DNA from: Brasenia schreberi
Taxonomy: Eukaryota; Streptophyta; Magnoliopsida; Nymphaeales; Cabombaceae
DNA length: 64,000 bases
Assembly: GCA_036023115.1 (NCBI GenBank)
Contig: JAYKKT010000086.1
Location: 14,647,501-14,711,500 of the forward strand
Direction: 5' to 3'
The notes beneath the pieces are model-generated. The model was not told the DNA's origin and ran no database searches. It worked only from the letters and a program-made list of their open reading frames with translations. The translations under genes and the position numbers were made by a program. Positions 1 to 11,696 of the stretch are shown here, in pieces (position 1 is the first letter of the stretch; each line of letters begins with the position of its first letter).

Positions 1-1570
1 GTGGCAAGCAACATGTATCATATGCAATGCATGCTCCATTCCACGAGCCTTGAGTGGGAGAAGGCATACCTCTTTTTCCTTCCCGCTTGTGATTGCATGA
101 TTTGGGAAGGGTTCCTTTAAGACCACTTGGGAAGGCTCCGGTTCTTCCATGACGTGGAGTCTTCCTTGCTCAATCAAGTCTTCGATTTTATTTAAAAGTA
201 TAAAATATTTATTCGTATCATGGACTTTGAGCCTATGATACTTACAAAATTTATTCAAAAAATTTTTCTTAGGGGGTGTCCCTTCGGGAAGAGCAGGGAG
301 AGTGACCAATCCTTCGGATAGAATGAGGTCTAGGACTTCCATGATGGGTTGTCCTAATTGAGTGAATTCTCTCATTTTGAAATTCCTTTGAGGTTTTTTT
401 ACATGTTTTCGTTTAAAATTTTTGGAAGGTCTAGCAGGGCTTGTTTCCATACGGACATTTGCAATCTTTTGGGGTTTTGCCCCATTGTCCGATATGGGGG
501 GCCCATATGCCCCTTGTTTTTTGAAACAATTTTTTTTTTTAAATTTCTCCCCTTCCATAAGTCTTCGTAAACCCATTTTTTCAAATTGGCTTCTAAGAGC
601 GAAGCCTTTTTTATAAGTTTTTGGAAGTTTGAAATCTCATGAAAGGAGAGAAGAGCTTTTAGATTAGTTCTAAAATTTTTAAGGATGAGCATCACAGCCA
701 TCCTTCAGAGATGGGCTCCCTTACTTGCCCTAGGAGCGACCTCCATCTAACGATGAATGCATGTGCATTCTCGTTAGGGGCTTGTTTGGTGTCCCTCAAG
801 GTGTTCAAAGTAGGGGTGACTTCCATGTTATGAGAAAAATATTGCATGAAACAATTCGCCAACTCCTCGAAGGTGACGAATTGGCTGAGGTCATAGGAAG
901 CCAACCACTTAGAAGCGTTTCTCTTGAGGGAGAGGGAGAACCAATAAACCCATTTTGATGAATCCTTCTTCTTTTTGTAAGCCCTTCGGGAAAAGAGTTG
1001 AAGGTGGGATCTAGGATCCCCACTTCCATCATACCAATAGAAATTCAATATGTCATCGTCACTATTGATTTGATAATCGGATGGTAGAAAATCCAATAGT
1101 GCATATGATATTTTTTCCTTGATTTAGCCTTTTAGCAATTGTTGCAAGGCCTTTCTATCTTTCATGGTGAAGGATTTAGGTTCTCGTTCCTCCTCTAATC
1201 TAGAGGTCACTTTGGGTTTCCTTGAATGCGAGGGTTTTTTATGAGTCCTTGTTTGTTTCCCATGAGAAGAGCATGATTTGACCGCTTCGGCCTCTTGGCT
1301 TAAGGCGGCGACCTTCTCTCCTATGAGTTTGAGATCCCTTTTTAGGGAAACAAGCGAATCTTCCTAGTTTTTGCAATACATTTTTGAAAACTTTTTCGAA
1401 ATGTGACTTGATGAGCACGAAGCCCGGCTCGACACTTCACATGATCCTTCCGAACTAGACATGCTTGATATGCTTGAGATATGTAAAAACCTGTGCATAA
1501 GGGAGGTATTAACACCAAAGTTTTGAAAGATTGGAGTTTAAAAAATCACCTAGCCTTGGAATCTCAAAAG
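1..1570 (-). mobile_element. Ty3/gypsy gag region, decayed and cut by the window edge
   Basis: Read on the minus strand, a gag-like domain runs from about 1096 to 430. The piece at 692-1096 has the WFSLSLKRNASKWL and FEELANCFMQYFS motifs usual for the plant retrotransposon gag domain. The piece at 399-701 continues it (LLSFHEISNFQKLIKKASLLEANL) in another frame, so a frameshift separates them near 700. A charged, probably coiled-coil N-terminal part lies at about 1140-1500 and is too broken to read. The primer-binding site and an LTR lie immediately upstream (1571-2551), so this is the start of an element whose pol lies left of the window. It is not expected to be functional. The assignment to gag is secure; the exact clade is inferred from the similar LTR of the element at 7447-14417. 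Confidence 0.8.
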
Positions 1571-1598
1571 ACTCGAGTCCCACCGAGTGTGCCAATTC
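1571..1598 (-). promoter_or_regulatory. Primer-binding site of LTR C
   Basis: Directly after the LTR end, the minus strand reads TTGGCACACTCGGTGGGAC. Nearly the same sequence follows the LTRs ending at 12385 and 15269, which marks it as the conserved primer-binding site of this family. Confidence 0.75.
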
Positions 1599-2551
1599 TG
1601 TAGATATAAAATTTTCACTCCAAGCCTATGTAGAGACTTAGCAATCCGTTCAATTCTACTTCATGCGTGAGCATGCCAACTAGTTTTTAAAAATTAACAA
1701 AATTATGAATCCAACTTGCCGATTATGGATAAGCGGGCTTTTGCTTTAGCCCTTCTTAAACCGATGCTCAAGGGTCAGCCAAAGCACTTTAAGAATTTCA
1801 AATGAGCTAGTGATATTTAAAATTCATGAGAAAATAGGGTGTTGAAAATGATAAACTAGTGTACTTGGTTTTCAAGTTCAAAACTCACAAGTTCTGAAAC
1901 TGGTTCTATTTTGAGGACTTGTTTCTCAAATTATTTTGAGTGACTTAGAAACCTCTAAAATTCATCAAAATTTTACAGGATAGAGCCTAAAATGTGCATA
2001 TTCCAGGACACCATTTGATTTTAAATTCAGTATTGGGATGATGCAGAATTAATTCAGCAAAGTGCCTCTTCTCATACAACCGAAACTGTTCTGTCACAGA
2101 ATGGCATTTGATGTTTAGCCTAAAGGTGTAGGACAAATAAGGCTAGGAAAGCTTGGTCAAGTCAAGATATTTGGTTCAAACTCAGTTTGGCTTCATGTTT
2201 AATTCAATCAAATCAAGTTTAGGATTTAATTGAATTTGACTGGGTTTAATGAGGTCGTCCACTTGATTTGATCTTGGATGAAAATGTGTATTGACTTGAT
2301 CTACTCCCTTACTTCCCGGCTTGTCCTTCGCGAACTCGATCATGCCTCGAAGCGGGCCCCACTATCACCCTGATTTCTGTCGGATTCACTCCAATCTTCT
2401 GGACCGTATCCTTTGAACTTTAATTTGAAACCTTTTAAAATCTTTATTTTAAAGGTTTAAATTTTTCATTTTAAATCCAAAAGATTTTTAAAACAAGTCA
2501 GCTTTCGAAATTGAGAGTGTTTTCCGAAAATTTTTATTTAGGGTGTTTACA
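1599..2551 (-). repeat. LTR C, internally deleted copy
   Basis: On the minus strand this LTR starts TGTAAACACCC and ends ...TATCTACA. It is 953 bp long against 2033 bp for the LTR at 12385-14417. Both ends align to that LTR, but the part of LTR A between roughly 12910 and 14050 is missing, so the TATA/hairpin promoter block is gone. The right flank (2552 on) matches an internal stretch of the LTR at 15269-18605 (from about 17302). This suggests that the element inserted into, or recombined with, an older LTR copy. Confidence 0.75.
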
Positions 2552-3268
2552 CCATCTTGATTTGTTTCTATCCTCTAGGCTTCATCCCTTTAGATTTCTC
2601 CATTGGTCCAGCTAGGTGCCCTTCTTCATGGGCCCTTGGCTAAGTTTGGCCTTAAATCATCGGCTTTGCTTTTGCCAATTTGTCTTTATCTCATGCTTTA
2701 CTCTCTCTTGGTTCACAACTTTATCCCTGAATCGTACTTGAATCCTGCACTTGATTTTAGATTAATGGTTTCAAATATTTCTTTTGATTATTTAAAACTG
2801 TTTCATTATATTTGAAAATATTGAGTTTTGTCAAAATCTTCAAATATTGTTCTTTTTTAGAACAACTGAGTTTCATTCCTAGTGTTCATTTGTATGGGCG
2901 ACCTGCTTTTGCCCCGTGAGTCAGTCTATAACTACCTTAACCATTTAACCCTTTTTATGGGTGTAGGGTATCGAACCACTTTAACCACTTCGATGGGTGT
3001 AGGGTATCGAACCACTTTAACCACTTCAACAGGTGTAGGGTATCGAGTCACTTTAACAACTTTAATAGGTATAGGGCATCGAACCACTTTAACCCTAGGT
3101 ATCAGGTCTCGGAATGAGACTATTCTGAACTGGACGAATTTCTGAGGTCTGGTTTGGATATGATTTGATTCAAAAGATTTTGATAAACTTGATATTTAGC
3201 AAACATGCTTGGGTTTAGTTCCCAATGTCTCATTTTCAATTATTTTTTTGAAGAAAAATGTTTGAAAC
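2552..3268 (-). repeat. Fragment of an older LTR with 36-bp tandem repeats
   Basis: This stretch matches 17302-17940 inside LTR B, including the wording around CTAGGTGCCCTTCTTCATGG and the block of 36-bp repeats at 2957-3099. It is cut on the left by LTR C and on the right at 3268, where another LTR end begins. A plus-strand open frame crosses it, but it is LTR sequence and is not called as a gene. Confidence 0.65.
2957..3099. repeat. 36-bp minisatellite, four copies
   Basis: Four units start at 2957, 2993, 3029 and 3065, each built on ATGGGTGTAGGGTATCGAAC followed by CACTTTAACCACTTCG. The unit length is a multiple of three, so a 12-residue repeat (GVGYRTTLTTSM) stays open in one plus frame. 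The same repeat occurs near 6555, 17692 and, inverted, 19860. Confidence 0.9.
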
Positions 3269-4450
3269 TGTAGACGTGAATTTTTATTTCAAAACCTATA
3301 AAGTTTGAAAAGAAATTTTCAAAGCTACGTCGTGTGCACGAGCGTGCTAGTTAGTTTACTTAAACTAACAAAGATTCAATTTTCTAACTTTAGTAGACGA
3401 TTGTGGACAAGTGAATTCTTATCAATGTAGGCCTTCTTGAACCGATGCTCAAGGGTCAGCCTAGACGCTTAGAAATTATTTGAAATCTGTTAAATTTCGA
3501 AAAAGCAAAAACCCAATTTGAAAGTTTAAGGAAATCGTGATTTAGTTCTTGGTTTTGAAAATTTAAGGTTCTGAAAAACATAAACTGGTTCTGTTTTCAG
3601 AGACCTATACTCTGATTTTTTTTAAAATACTTCTAAGTTTTTGAAAATTTTGAAAATTTTACAAAAGGTAAACATGCATGTGAAGAATCAAAAAATATTT
3701 TTATTTTGAGTTTTAATGCTACATATACTCAAAATTAAATCTGGAACTACACATCAGTCAGGAACTCAGAACAGTTCTATACCAGAAAATCAAAGACTCA
3801 GAAAAACCATGAAAACTCTGTGCTCAGACATTCAATTTTTGTGAAATTTGTTTTGAAAGGTACAGATGTTAGCTTTCCAAAGCAAGAATTTTCATTCAAG
3901 TTCATGCAGTATGTACAGAGATATTCAAGAAATAGCAGACATATATCATAGAGTTTTCTGATTTTTCAAAAACTGTTTTGGTTTTTGAAAAAAAAATTAG
4001 ATTTAATTTACCACGTTTAATGATGCATAAAAACTTCAAACTTTTACCAAACATTCGCGGATATGTCTAGTTTAGATGTGCTAAATCTAGACTTGATTGG
4101 ATCAGTAGATAATTACAGAAAATTCCATGATCAGGAGTGTGCAAAGTATAGTTTCAGAACTTCAGATTTGTAGAAAAACTATTTATGTTCTATTTGTGAT
4201 TTAAACAATCTATAGCAATAAATCAATCAGCCCCAATCCTAGAAGTCACGTGAATCATAAGGAAACAAAGAGGTTTATGATTTTAAGTTTGTTAATGGTG
4301 TCGAAGGGATCGATATATATGTTTATATCAACAATAGCATGAAAGAAAATATGAGTATCGTCCTTGGGTTTGCATCAACATATTTTTATGGAGACTTCGG
4401 CTCCTTAATTACAGATTTTCCAGGGATTATGTAACTAATACAAGAATAGA
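3269..4450 (-). repeat. Partial LTR of the same Ty3/gypsy family
   Basis: From TGTAGACGTGAATT the sequence follows the opening 1.2 kb of LTR A (12385 on). It includes the shared GCACGAGCGTGCTAG, GATGCTCAAGGGTCAGCCTA and GGAACTCAGAACAGTTCTAT blocks. No matching GGGTGTTTACA end is seen to the right, so the copy is truncated. Confidence 0.6.
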
Positions 4451-6180
4451 AACCTGTGAATAGAGATGGAGGATGATGTGGCTATGATGGGTGATGGGCA
4501 GCTGGATGTGGATGGCAGGCGGCGGCCTTCCTCTTCCTTCCCTCCCTTTCTTTCTCTCTTTCTCTCCTTTTCTCCCTCTCTTTCTCTCCTCTCTTGGACG
4601 TTATGCTGTGATGGACTTCTCTCAATCTCGGATTTGATTTCTCTCAGCTCGGATTAGATTTCTCTCAACTCAGATTTGACCTTTCAGGTTGGATGGGATT
4701 CTATCAACTCGGATTGGATCTCCCACAGGTCGGATTGGATGCCTTGGAGCTTGTTTGAAGCTCCTTTTATCGGCCAAAGACTGCCTAATTGCTCCAAATA
4801 CTCCCAAGGCAAGTTGCCTTAGTGGTTGGGCCTTCATTTTGGAAGGTAAGTGTTGTCCAACACTTCCAAAATCATGTTTTCTATACAAGGCAAGTATTAA
4901 CCCGAGTTCAGCTATCTTAGGCATGTTCAGCCAGATCTTACTTAGATAAGCGTTCAGCCGGGTCTTTTTTTTGGCATGCTCAGCCAAGTCTTCTTTGGCA
5001 GGTATGCTGAATCGGGTACAACCAGCCCTTCTAATCCAGCTATTGATCACATTAAACAAACGTTGTGTTGTATACGGCTTCCAAACCAGCCACTGACTCT
5101 TATTAAGTCAACTATTAATATTCTCTTCTTTGACAGGTACGCTGTGCTGTAGATGTGGGCTGAACCTTATTTGGTAAGTAGGTTCAGGTGTCATCGAACC
5201 GCATGTTCATAGCGTCTTCACAACAGCAATGAACCAACACCGATCCAAGGCTGGTTTTAGACCTCAACTAAGTCTGATTCCTGATCACGAACACAAGTTT
5301 ATAGCAGCTATTGAATTCATTGAAATGCCTTCTTAATGTCCGAATTCTTCAATAGCATAGTCACTGTTCAAAACCTTCCAAATCCAACCCATATCTGTTG
5401 CACTTTACTTGCCAAATTCGCATCACATATCATGGAAATTACTGAGTTTTGCTAGAACTGCACATGATTGGAAGGGTAAGGGCCTGACGGTTTAACAAAT
5501 CAGGTGCCTAGTTTATCTTGAGATGAAATAGTTTATCATCTGCTAATCTTAACTAACATTGCGATAAGAATGGCATCAACTAGATACACAAACATGATCC
5601 CGTCCATGATATTCTTTCACCTTCAATCATGAATACGTGCCCTTTATTTATCATGCTCTCATTCTGAAATTTTGTTCAATCCAAAAGAGATCATGTCAAC
5701 CTATTTCAGCATAAAAGACCAATTCTTTGTGCTTTTATTGGTCGAAGCTATTTTTGTTGTCACTGCCATATGGGTCAACGTTCAACCTTAATTACTCTCT
5801 TCCATGGTTGTGAACATTGAAAATGGGAAAGGAGATCCCTCACGGCTACCACATTGGGCGTCAATTGAAAGTGGGAAAGTAGCTTGACTCACCCTAGACT
5901 TAAAAAGGCAAGTGGGTTCAACCCAGACCTGTAATGATGCCGAAGTAGTTTTGGAGACTTACCAACTTAGGGTGGTAAGTTAACCCATTTATTTTGCTGT
6001 TCACATTGAACCCGAAATGGTAAGTTGCTGGACATGATCTTCATTTAGGAAGGTTCCTCGATCTGACCTTCCTTTGTGGACCTCGGTCTTCTTTCCGAAT
6101 GTGAATCTTCCTTCCTTGGGTGCCCACTTTCCTTTTTAACGTCGACTTTCCTTTTTGGGTGCCGACCTTTCTTTTGGGGT
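4451..6180. other. Repeat-like stretch with no recognised gene
   Basis: CT-rich and TTC/TCAGC-word-rich DNA between LTR fragments. The open frames here are short and match no family I recognise. It probably consists of diverged transposon pieces. Confidence 0.4.
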
Positions 6181-7420
6181 GTCAACTTGCCTTTTTGATG
6201 CCGGTTTATTAGCTTTCCTTTCTTAATGCCGACCTTCTTTTTTTTGTACCTGAAACTAAAAATGACAAGTTATCTCGCCCAAAAACGCCGAAATTGGCAG
6301 GTGCTCGGTCATTGCATTTTTATGTCGTCTCCTCTTTCCGGGAAATTTGTTTCTGTTCGGTCCGAGCTTATATATGGCAGGTTTCAAACATTTTATAAAA
6401 AGACATTTTATATTTGAAAACATCAAATTTAATTAAATTTTCAAATATTACTTTAGAAAAACACTGGGTTTCATTCCTAGTTTTTGTTTGCAAGGGTGAC
6501 CTACTTTTGCTCCGTGAGTCAGTCTATAACCACCTTGACCATTTAACCCTTCTCATGGGTGTGGGATATCGAATCACTTTAACCACTTCAACGGGTGTAA
6601 GGTGTCAAACCACTTTAACCCTGGTTATCAGGTCTTGGAATGAGACCCTTCTCAATCGGGCGAATTTTCGAGGTCTGGTTTGAATTTAACTTGTTTTTTA
6701 ATATCAGGGGTTTTGAAATTTTATAAATTTATAATTTGCAAACATTTTGGGTTTGATTCCCAATGTTATCTTTTTTATTTGTTTATATAAAAGGAATTGT
6801 TTGAAATCATCATTTCTTTGAAGGCAATCATTTGAAAATGCAAACATATAAGTTGTAGGGATTTGAGAAAGAGTCGCCGCGGTCTCTTCTAAAGCGTCCT
6901 GTGGTTTAAGGTAAAGAGATGGAAAATTGCTCTTTTTGAACTTTGGCTTTTTCTATCACAGGAGAAGACCTCCCTTTTTCTTTTGGAGGATTTTTTTTCT
7001 GTATTCCCTCTTTCTTTTTTTCTCTTTTTCATTCAAAGAGAAGACCTCTTTCAGAGGAATTTTTGTATTCTCTCTTTCTATTTGAAAGGAAGACCTCTTT
7101 ATGGAGGAGTTTTTGTATTCTCTTTTTCTTTTGATTTTTGCTAATTTTCTTTTTTGGGAGGGAAGTAAAACGGGGGGAAAACTTATCCCTTTGGCTACTC
7201 GAATCAACAAAGATCATCCCATTTTCTAATAGCATCTACCATTTGAAAATATTTTGTTATTTTGAACTAGGCTTCATTTTGTAAGCCAAAGATTTTTGAA
7301 ATGTTACCAAATGATTTTGAAAACTGTACTTTTCATAAAGCATCGATTTCCTCATTTAGGGTCATATAATCAATCTTGATCCTTCTTTCAAGAAGTTCAA
7401 AGGAGACTCATTTAAAAGAA
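6181..7420 (-). repeat. LTR-like fragment, inverted partner of 19620-20230
   Basis: The stretch from about 6250 to 6800 recurs in reverse complement at 19620-20230, including the AAAAACGCCGAAATTGGCAG word, the TTTGCAAGGGTGACCTACTTTTG word and two 36-bp repeat units (6555-6625). The rest (6840-7420) is T-rich with no readable domain, and lies just downstream of the pol gene of the element to its right. Confidence 0.6.
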
Positions 7421-7446
7421 CTTTTCACAAGAATTTAGCATAGACC

Positions 7447-8593
7447 TTATACATAATATTTTTTCAAATATTGGGCATTTATAGGGTCTACTAAATTTCT
7501 GCCCTCAACATCAATCAACCAATATGCATTTTTCGTGGTTGTTCTCCTTACAATATAGGGACCATTCCACTTGGGCCGCCACTTTCCAAGTGGATGTGGG
7601 CCACGATGGTGGATGATTTTCAATACAAGGTCTCCCACTTTAAAGTGGCGAGCCTTCATATGCTTTTCATAATGTCGGGCTATCCTTTGCCGATATGTAT
7701 GTGCATGATCCATGGCAAGGAGCCTCTTCTCATCTAAAAGATCAATCTCAGTCATTCTAGCATGTTGTAAAGTCTCTATGGGTAGGTCGAGTGCAAATAA
7801 TGTATGAAATGAATGCAATTTGGTATGAATGAGGAGGATAGCATTTGTACCATAGACCAACTCAAATGGAGTGGCCTTTGTGGGTGTTCGGATGAAAGTT
7901 CTATAGGCCCATAAGGCTTTATCTAGCTTCTCATGCAATGTTCTACCCTTCTCTAAGGTTCTCAATGATGCTTATGAGAGTTTTGTTCGTGGCTTCAGCT
8001 TGGCTGTTGCCTTGAGGGTAGTAGGATGATGAGAAGTGTTGCGTTATGTCATAGGTATTACATAACTTTTCCATCTTCTCATTCTTGATAGGTGTGCCAT
8101 TATCCGACACTAGGTCCCTTGGAACTCCACATCGAGCCAAGATATTTTTCTTAATGAATGCCACTACATGTTGTCCTTGGACGTTAGCCAAGGAGGTAGC
8201 TTCAACCCATATAGAAAAATATTCTTTAGCTCCTAAGATGAACCTATGTCTATTTGATGCAATTGGAGAGATTGGTCCTATGATGTCAAATGCTCATATG
8301 GTGAAGGGCCATGGGCTCACAATGGAATGCAAGGTGGACGATGGGATATGAATGGCATGTCCATGCACTAGACATTGATGACATTTCCTAACATGATCAT
8401 GGCAATCTTGCTTAAGGGTGGACCAAAAATAACCGGCCCTAAATATTTTCATGGCCATCATATTTGCATTAACATGGCCTCCACATTCTCCATCGTGGAA
8501 CTCATGCATTATAGTCCTAGCCTCATCAAGGTCTACACATCTCAACAAGATACCGGTAAAGCTCTTCTTGTAAAGAATCCCTCCCAAAATCAT
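7447..8593 (-). pseudogene. Integrase part of the Ty3/gypsy pol
   Basis: Integrase joins retroelement DNA into the chromosome. Visible here are an N-terminal zinc finger (H..H then CHQC, 8593-8294), the catalytic core with SDNG and the glutamate-bearing QGNSQAEATNKTL stretch (8191-7943), and the DNA-binding tail (7965-7447). The core and tail are in different frames, overlapping at 7943-7965, and stops lie between finger and core. No chromodomain is seen, as is usual outside the chromoviruses. A similar tail, diverged, stands alone at 19184-19396. Confidence 0.85.
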
Positions 8594-8664
8594 ATATTGG
8601 GTTGAAATTTTTCGAATAAAAGCTTTATCTTTAGAAGAAACAAATTCGAGAAATCCTCCATTTT

Positions 8665-9125
8665 CTAAAAAGTTTTTAATGTCTTGAAACTAAGGTTTTT
8701 CAATTGAATTTTGGTCATTTTAGCGTAGGTGGATGGAGTAAGTGAGTGCCAAATTTCTAAGGATCGATTTCCCATGATGGGGTCGACTCTTAGAGATGAG
8801 CCTAGGGATGAGAGGGCATCTGCTATGGTGTTGTCCTCTCTACCTATGTGGGTGAGTGTGCATGATTTGAAAGAATTGTTCAATTGAGTGGCCAATTCGT
8901 GGTATGGTATTTGAAACTTGGTTTATAACAAGCATAGAACCTCCAAAGACTTCAATACGAGTTGCTCCTAGATTTTTCAAAATTTTTAGGCCTTATATGA
9001 GTGCTTCATATTCAGCCATCTAACCGAATTGCAATTGGGATCTCCTCTTTCTCAAGAGATATGAGGATGATTCCCACACCTGCCCCTTATTGATTCTTTG
9101 CCCCATCAAAGTACATCTTCTATAC
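8665..9125 (-). pseudogene. Second (archaeal-type) RNase H of the Ty3/gypsy pol
   Basis: The minus strand carries MYFDGAKNQ near 9125, GAGVGIILIS, an AEYEALI block near 9000, then GREDNTIADALSSLGS at about 8840-8790. These are the ordered motifs of the extra RNase H found after the first RNase H in Tat/Athila-type elements. Stops occur in several places, for example after FDGAKNQ. It is a relic. Confidence 0.8.
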
Positions 9126-9317
9126 TCGATCTTCATTAAAACAATTTGCTAAAACATGGTTTTAAAATTCATTTGCAACGATGCTTTCATCGGGCATTTC
9201 ATCAAGTATGGGATACGTATCTTCAAGAGGCAATTCAGCCACATGATCGGCAAGGGCTTGTCCCTTAATGGAGTTTTGACGATGAAATTTGAGATCATAC
9301 TCCATTAAGAGGAGCTA

Positions 9318-9660
9318 TCATTTACGTAGCCTAACCGTTAGGATAGGTTTTTCAAACAAGTGCTTGATGGGATCAAGTTTAGACACTATCCAAATTTCAT
9401 GATCTACGAAATAATGTCTAAACTTTTGGCAAACCCACACCAAAGCCAACCACGTTTTCTCCATGGCTTGATAATTTCTTTCATATGCCAATAGAGTTTT
9501 CAAAATGTAGTAAATAGCATACTCCTTAAGACCATCATCCTCATATTTAGCAAGTAAAGCACCCAATGCTTTCACATGAATGAAAATATAAAGCAATAAA
9601 GGTTTTCCTTGCTTTAGAGGTTTTAAAATCAGAGGATTTACCAAATAAGTTTTCAATCTT
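9318..9660 (-). pseudogene. Connection and first RNase H of the Ty3/gypsy pol
   Basis: Open on the minus strand for 112 codons. The order KPLLLYI, ALGALLAKYEDD, YYILKTLLAYERNYQAMEK, ALVWVCQKFRHYF fits the connection and RNase H domain of Ty3/gypsy reverse transcriptases. The usual catalytic aspartate region is only weakly kept (KPLLLYIFIHVKALGALL). Confidence 0.8.
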
Positions 9661-10140
9661 TCAAAAGCCTTTTGGCAATCGGAATCCCATTCAAATTTAA
9701 CCCTTTTCTCAAATGCCTATTAAAAGGTTTGCATCTTGTTGCTAGATTGGAGATAAATCTCCTAATGGCTTGGAGTCGACCTTGGAGGCTTCAGATTTGG
9801 GTCAAGTTGGAGGGTGGAGGCATGTCTATGATGGCTCAACACTTAGAGGGGTCGACTTCTGTGCCCCTTTGGTCTATCATGCTATCCACTATCAAATCAA
9901 TGTTTAGAAGAGGAAAATTATCTTTTGGAGTGGTTTTTTTCAAATTTCTAAAATCAATGCAAATTCAAATTTTCTCATTTGATTTTCAAACCACCACAAT
10001 ATTTGAAAGCCATTCGGAATAAACAATGGGTTTTATAAATCCAACTTTTAACAGATCTTCTAAACCCTCCTTCACTTGGGAGTGAACATCTGGATGGATT
10101 TTTCTATGCTTTTGCTTCATAGGTTTTGCATTAGGTTTTA

Positions 10141-11690
10141 AGGTAGATGATGTTCTACGATCTTAGGGTCTAGACCCGACATGTCTTCATAGCTCTATGC
10201 AAATACATCCACATAAGATTTCAAAAATGCAATGAATGATGTTTTTTCATGCTCATGCAAATATGCACCTATCTTGACACATTTTTTGTTAGACTCACTC
10301 CCTAGATTGATTTCTACAAAATCCCTCTTACGGAATTTAAAGGTTTTTCTAAGTCAAGGATTCTATAAAATTCGGAAAGCTCAGAGGCTTGATCTTCCTT
10401 CTTGCTTTGATCATTCTCAAGTACTTTAATTTCTAAGGAAGTATCATGCAAGAGAGTGGGGTTGTGAGTAATGAGCTTAGACGATTTTAGTTTGGGAATA
10501 TATACAAGTTTGGATGAACTCGAAAATGGTCTTTGGACATGGTCAAAATTTTTGGAGTTTTCAAATTTTACAATTTTTTTGTCTTTTTTAAAGCAAATGC
10601 TAGAAGGATGAATGTAAAAACTTTTTTTTGGAATTTTCAGCTTTTTCAATTTTTTTAGCTTTTTCCAAACAAAGGATAGGAGAATGAACACAAACAACTT
10701 TCTTTTTGGAATTTTTAGGTTTTTCACATGTTTTTGGATTTTGAAAATTTTCCAAATTTTTTTGGTTTTTCCAAATATATAATTCTTTTGGTTTTTTATT
10801 AAAAGAGGGGTCTTCCATCAAACCTACAAAGAAAACATCACGAATTTGACTCTAAACAAGAGGTCTAAGCCATAGGTTTCGGTGTTAGTGGGTTCTAGGG
10901 CACCCTTGACCCAAGTGGTCTTAGGTGGTGGCTTAGGGGGTATGGATGGGGTGTAGCCCAATCCATATCGATTTGGGTTTGTCAACGGTATAATGGGCTA
11001 TAACCTACCTTAGCTCTTGACTCTTAGACCTTGATATGGTGTATATCCCATATTTAATAACATATTTCAAGGCTTCTTGAGTTTGGAAAAAATTTTGTAA
11101 AGTGGATGGCCTTGGAATAGGGTGTCGTCCATATCATGGATATACCCACGAATTGGTTTGGCTAGGAGATGTAGGTTTGAGGTGGTGAAAGAGTTGGACT
11201 TCCCTAGGGGACACACGACCCTCGGTTTGGATGGCTTGGGCTTTGACTTGGGCTCTTCTAGGAGATGGACGACCTTGGTCGGGTGTGGCTAGGTTTCTCC
11301 TAGTAGGTGGATGATAGGGGGATGGATCCTAGGTGCAACCAAGTGTGCCCCTAGGGGTGGATGATTTGGGTTTATGCAAAGGGAGAACATGTTTGATCCC
11401 TTACAAATTGTGAAAGTATGGATTCCAAGAGGAACCATAGTCAGTCCCTTGGTTGGTTTAGGGATGTTTCAAGAAATCATAGCCATAGGTTTGGGTTCAT
11501 GATACAAACCTAGGCTCAAAGGAACACTTTTGTTCATGGTAGGGTTAAGTGTACCTAGGATGTCGATGCATGCCTTAGGAGTAACCATGTCTACCATATT
11601 TTGAACTTTATTTTGATCTTGTTTTTCTTTTTGAAATTCTTTTTGTTGGTGCGGGACATTTGCCGCACCTTAAAAATCCATATCTTTGGG
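10141..11690 (-). mobile_element. Degraded internal region between gag and pol
   Basis: The minus strand holds a lysine/phenylalanine-rich open piece at 10314-10727 and scattered fragments, with no motif I can assign. By position it should cover the end of gag and the protease. No DSG/DTG protease motif could be read. Confidence 0.5.
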
Positions 11691-11696
11691 CACATC

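Larger units (their letters stand above)
7447..10140 (-). mobile_element. Decayed Ty3/gypsy pol with deleted RT core (dual RNase H type)
   Basis: In minus-strand order: reverse transcriptase start (KVGFIKP, SEWLSNIVVV, NFPLLNIDLIVDS) at about 10080-9880; the end of RT and its own RNase H (AFERL.. to VSKLDPIKHLFEKP) at 9700-9318; a second, archaeal-type RNase H at about 9125-8700 (YFDGAKN, AEYEALI, ADALSSLGSS); the integrase HHCC finger at 8593-8294 (CHQCL); the integrase core at 8191-7943 (LVSDNGTP, YYPQGNSQAE); and the integrase C-terminus at 7965-7447 (HFKVGDLVLK, GPYIV). Stops and frame changes separate the blocks, and the YxDD core of RT is absent. A second RNase H is typical of the Tat/Athila group. 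The element cannot be autonomous. Confidence 0.88.

Noticed and set aside
2882..3145. 87-codon plus-strand open frame with repeated GVGYRTTLTTS units as a repeat protein gene
   Set aside because: It lies in an LTR fragment, is open because the 36-bp unit is a multiple of three, and the other copies differ in unit number without sign of a conserved product.
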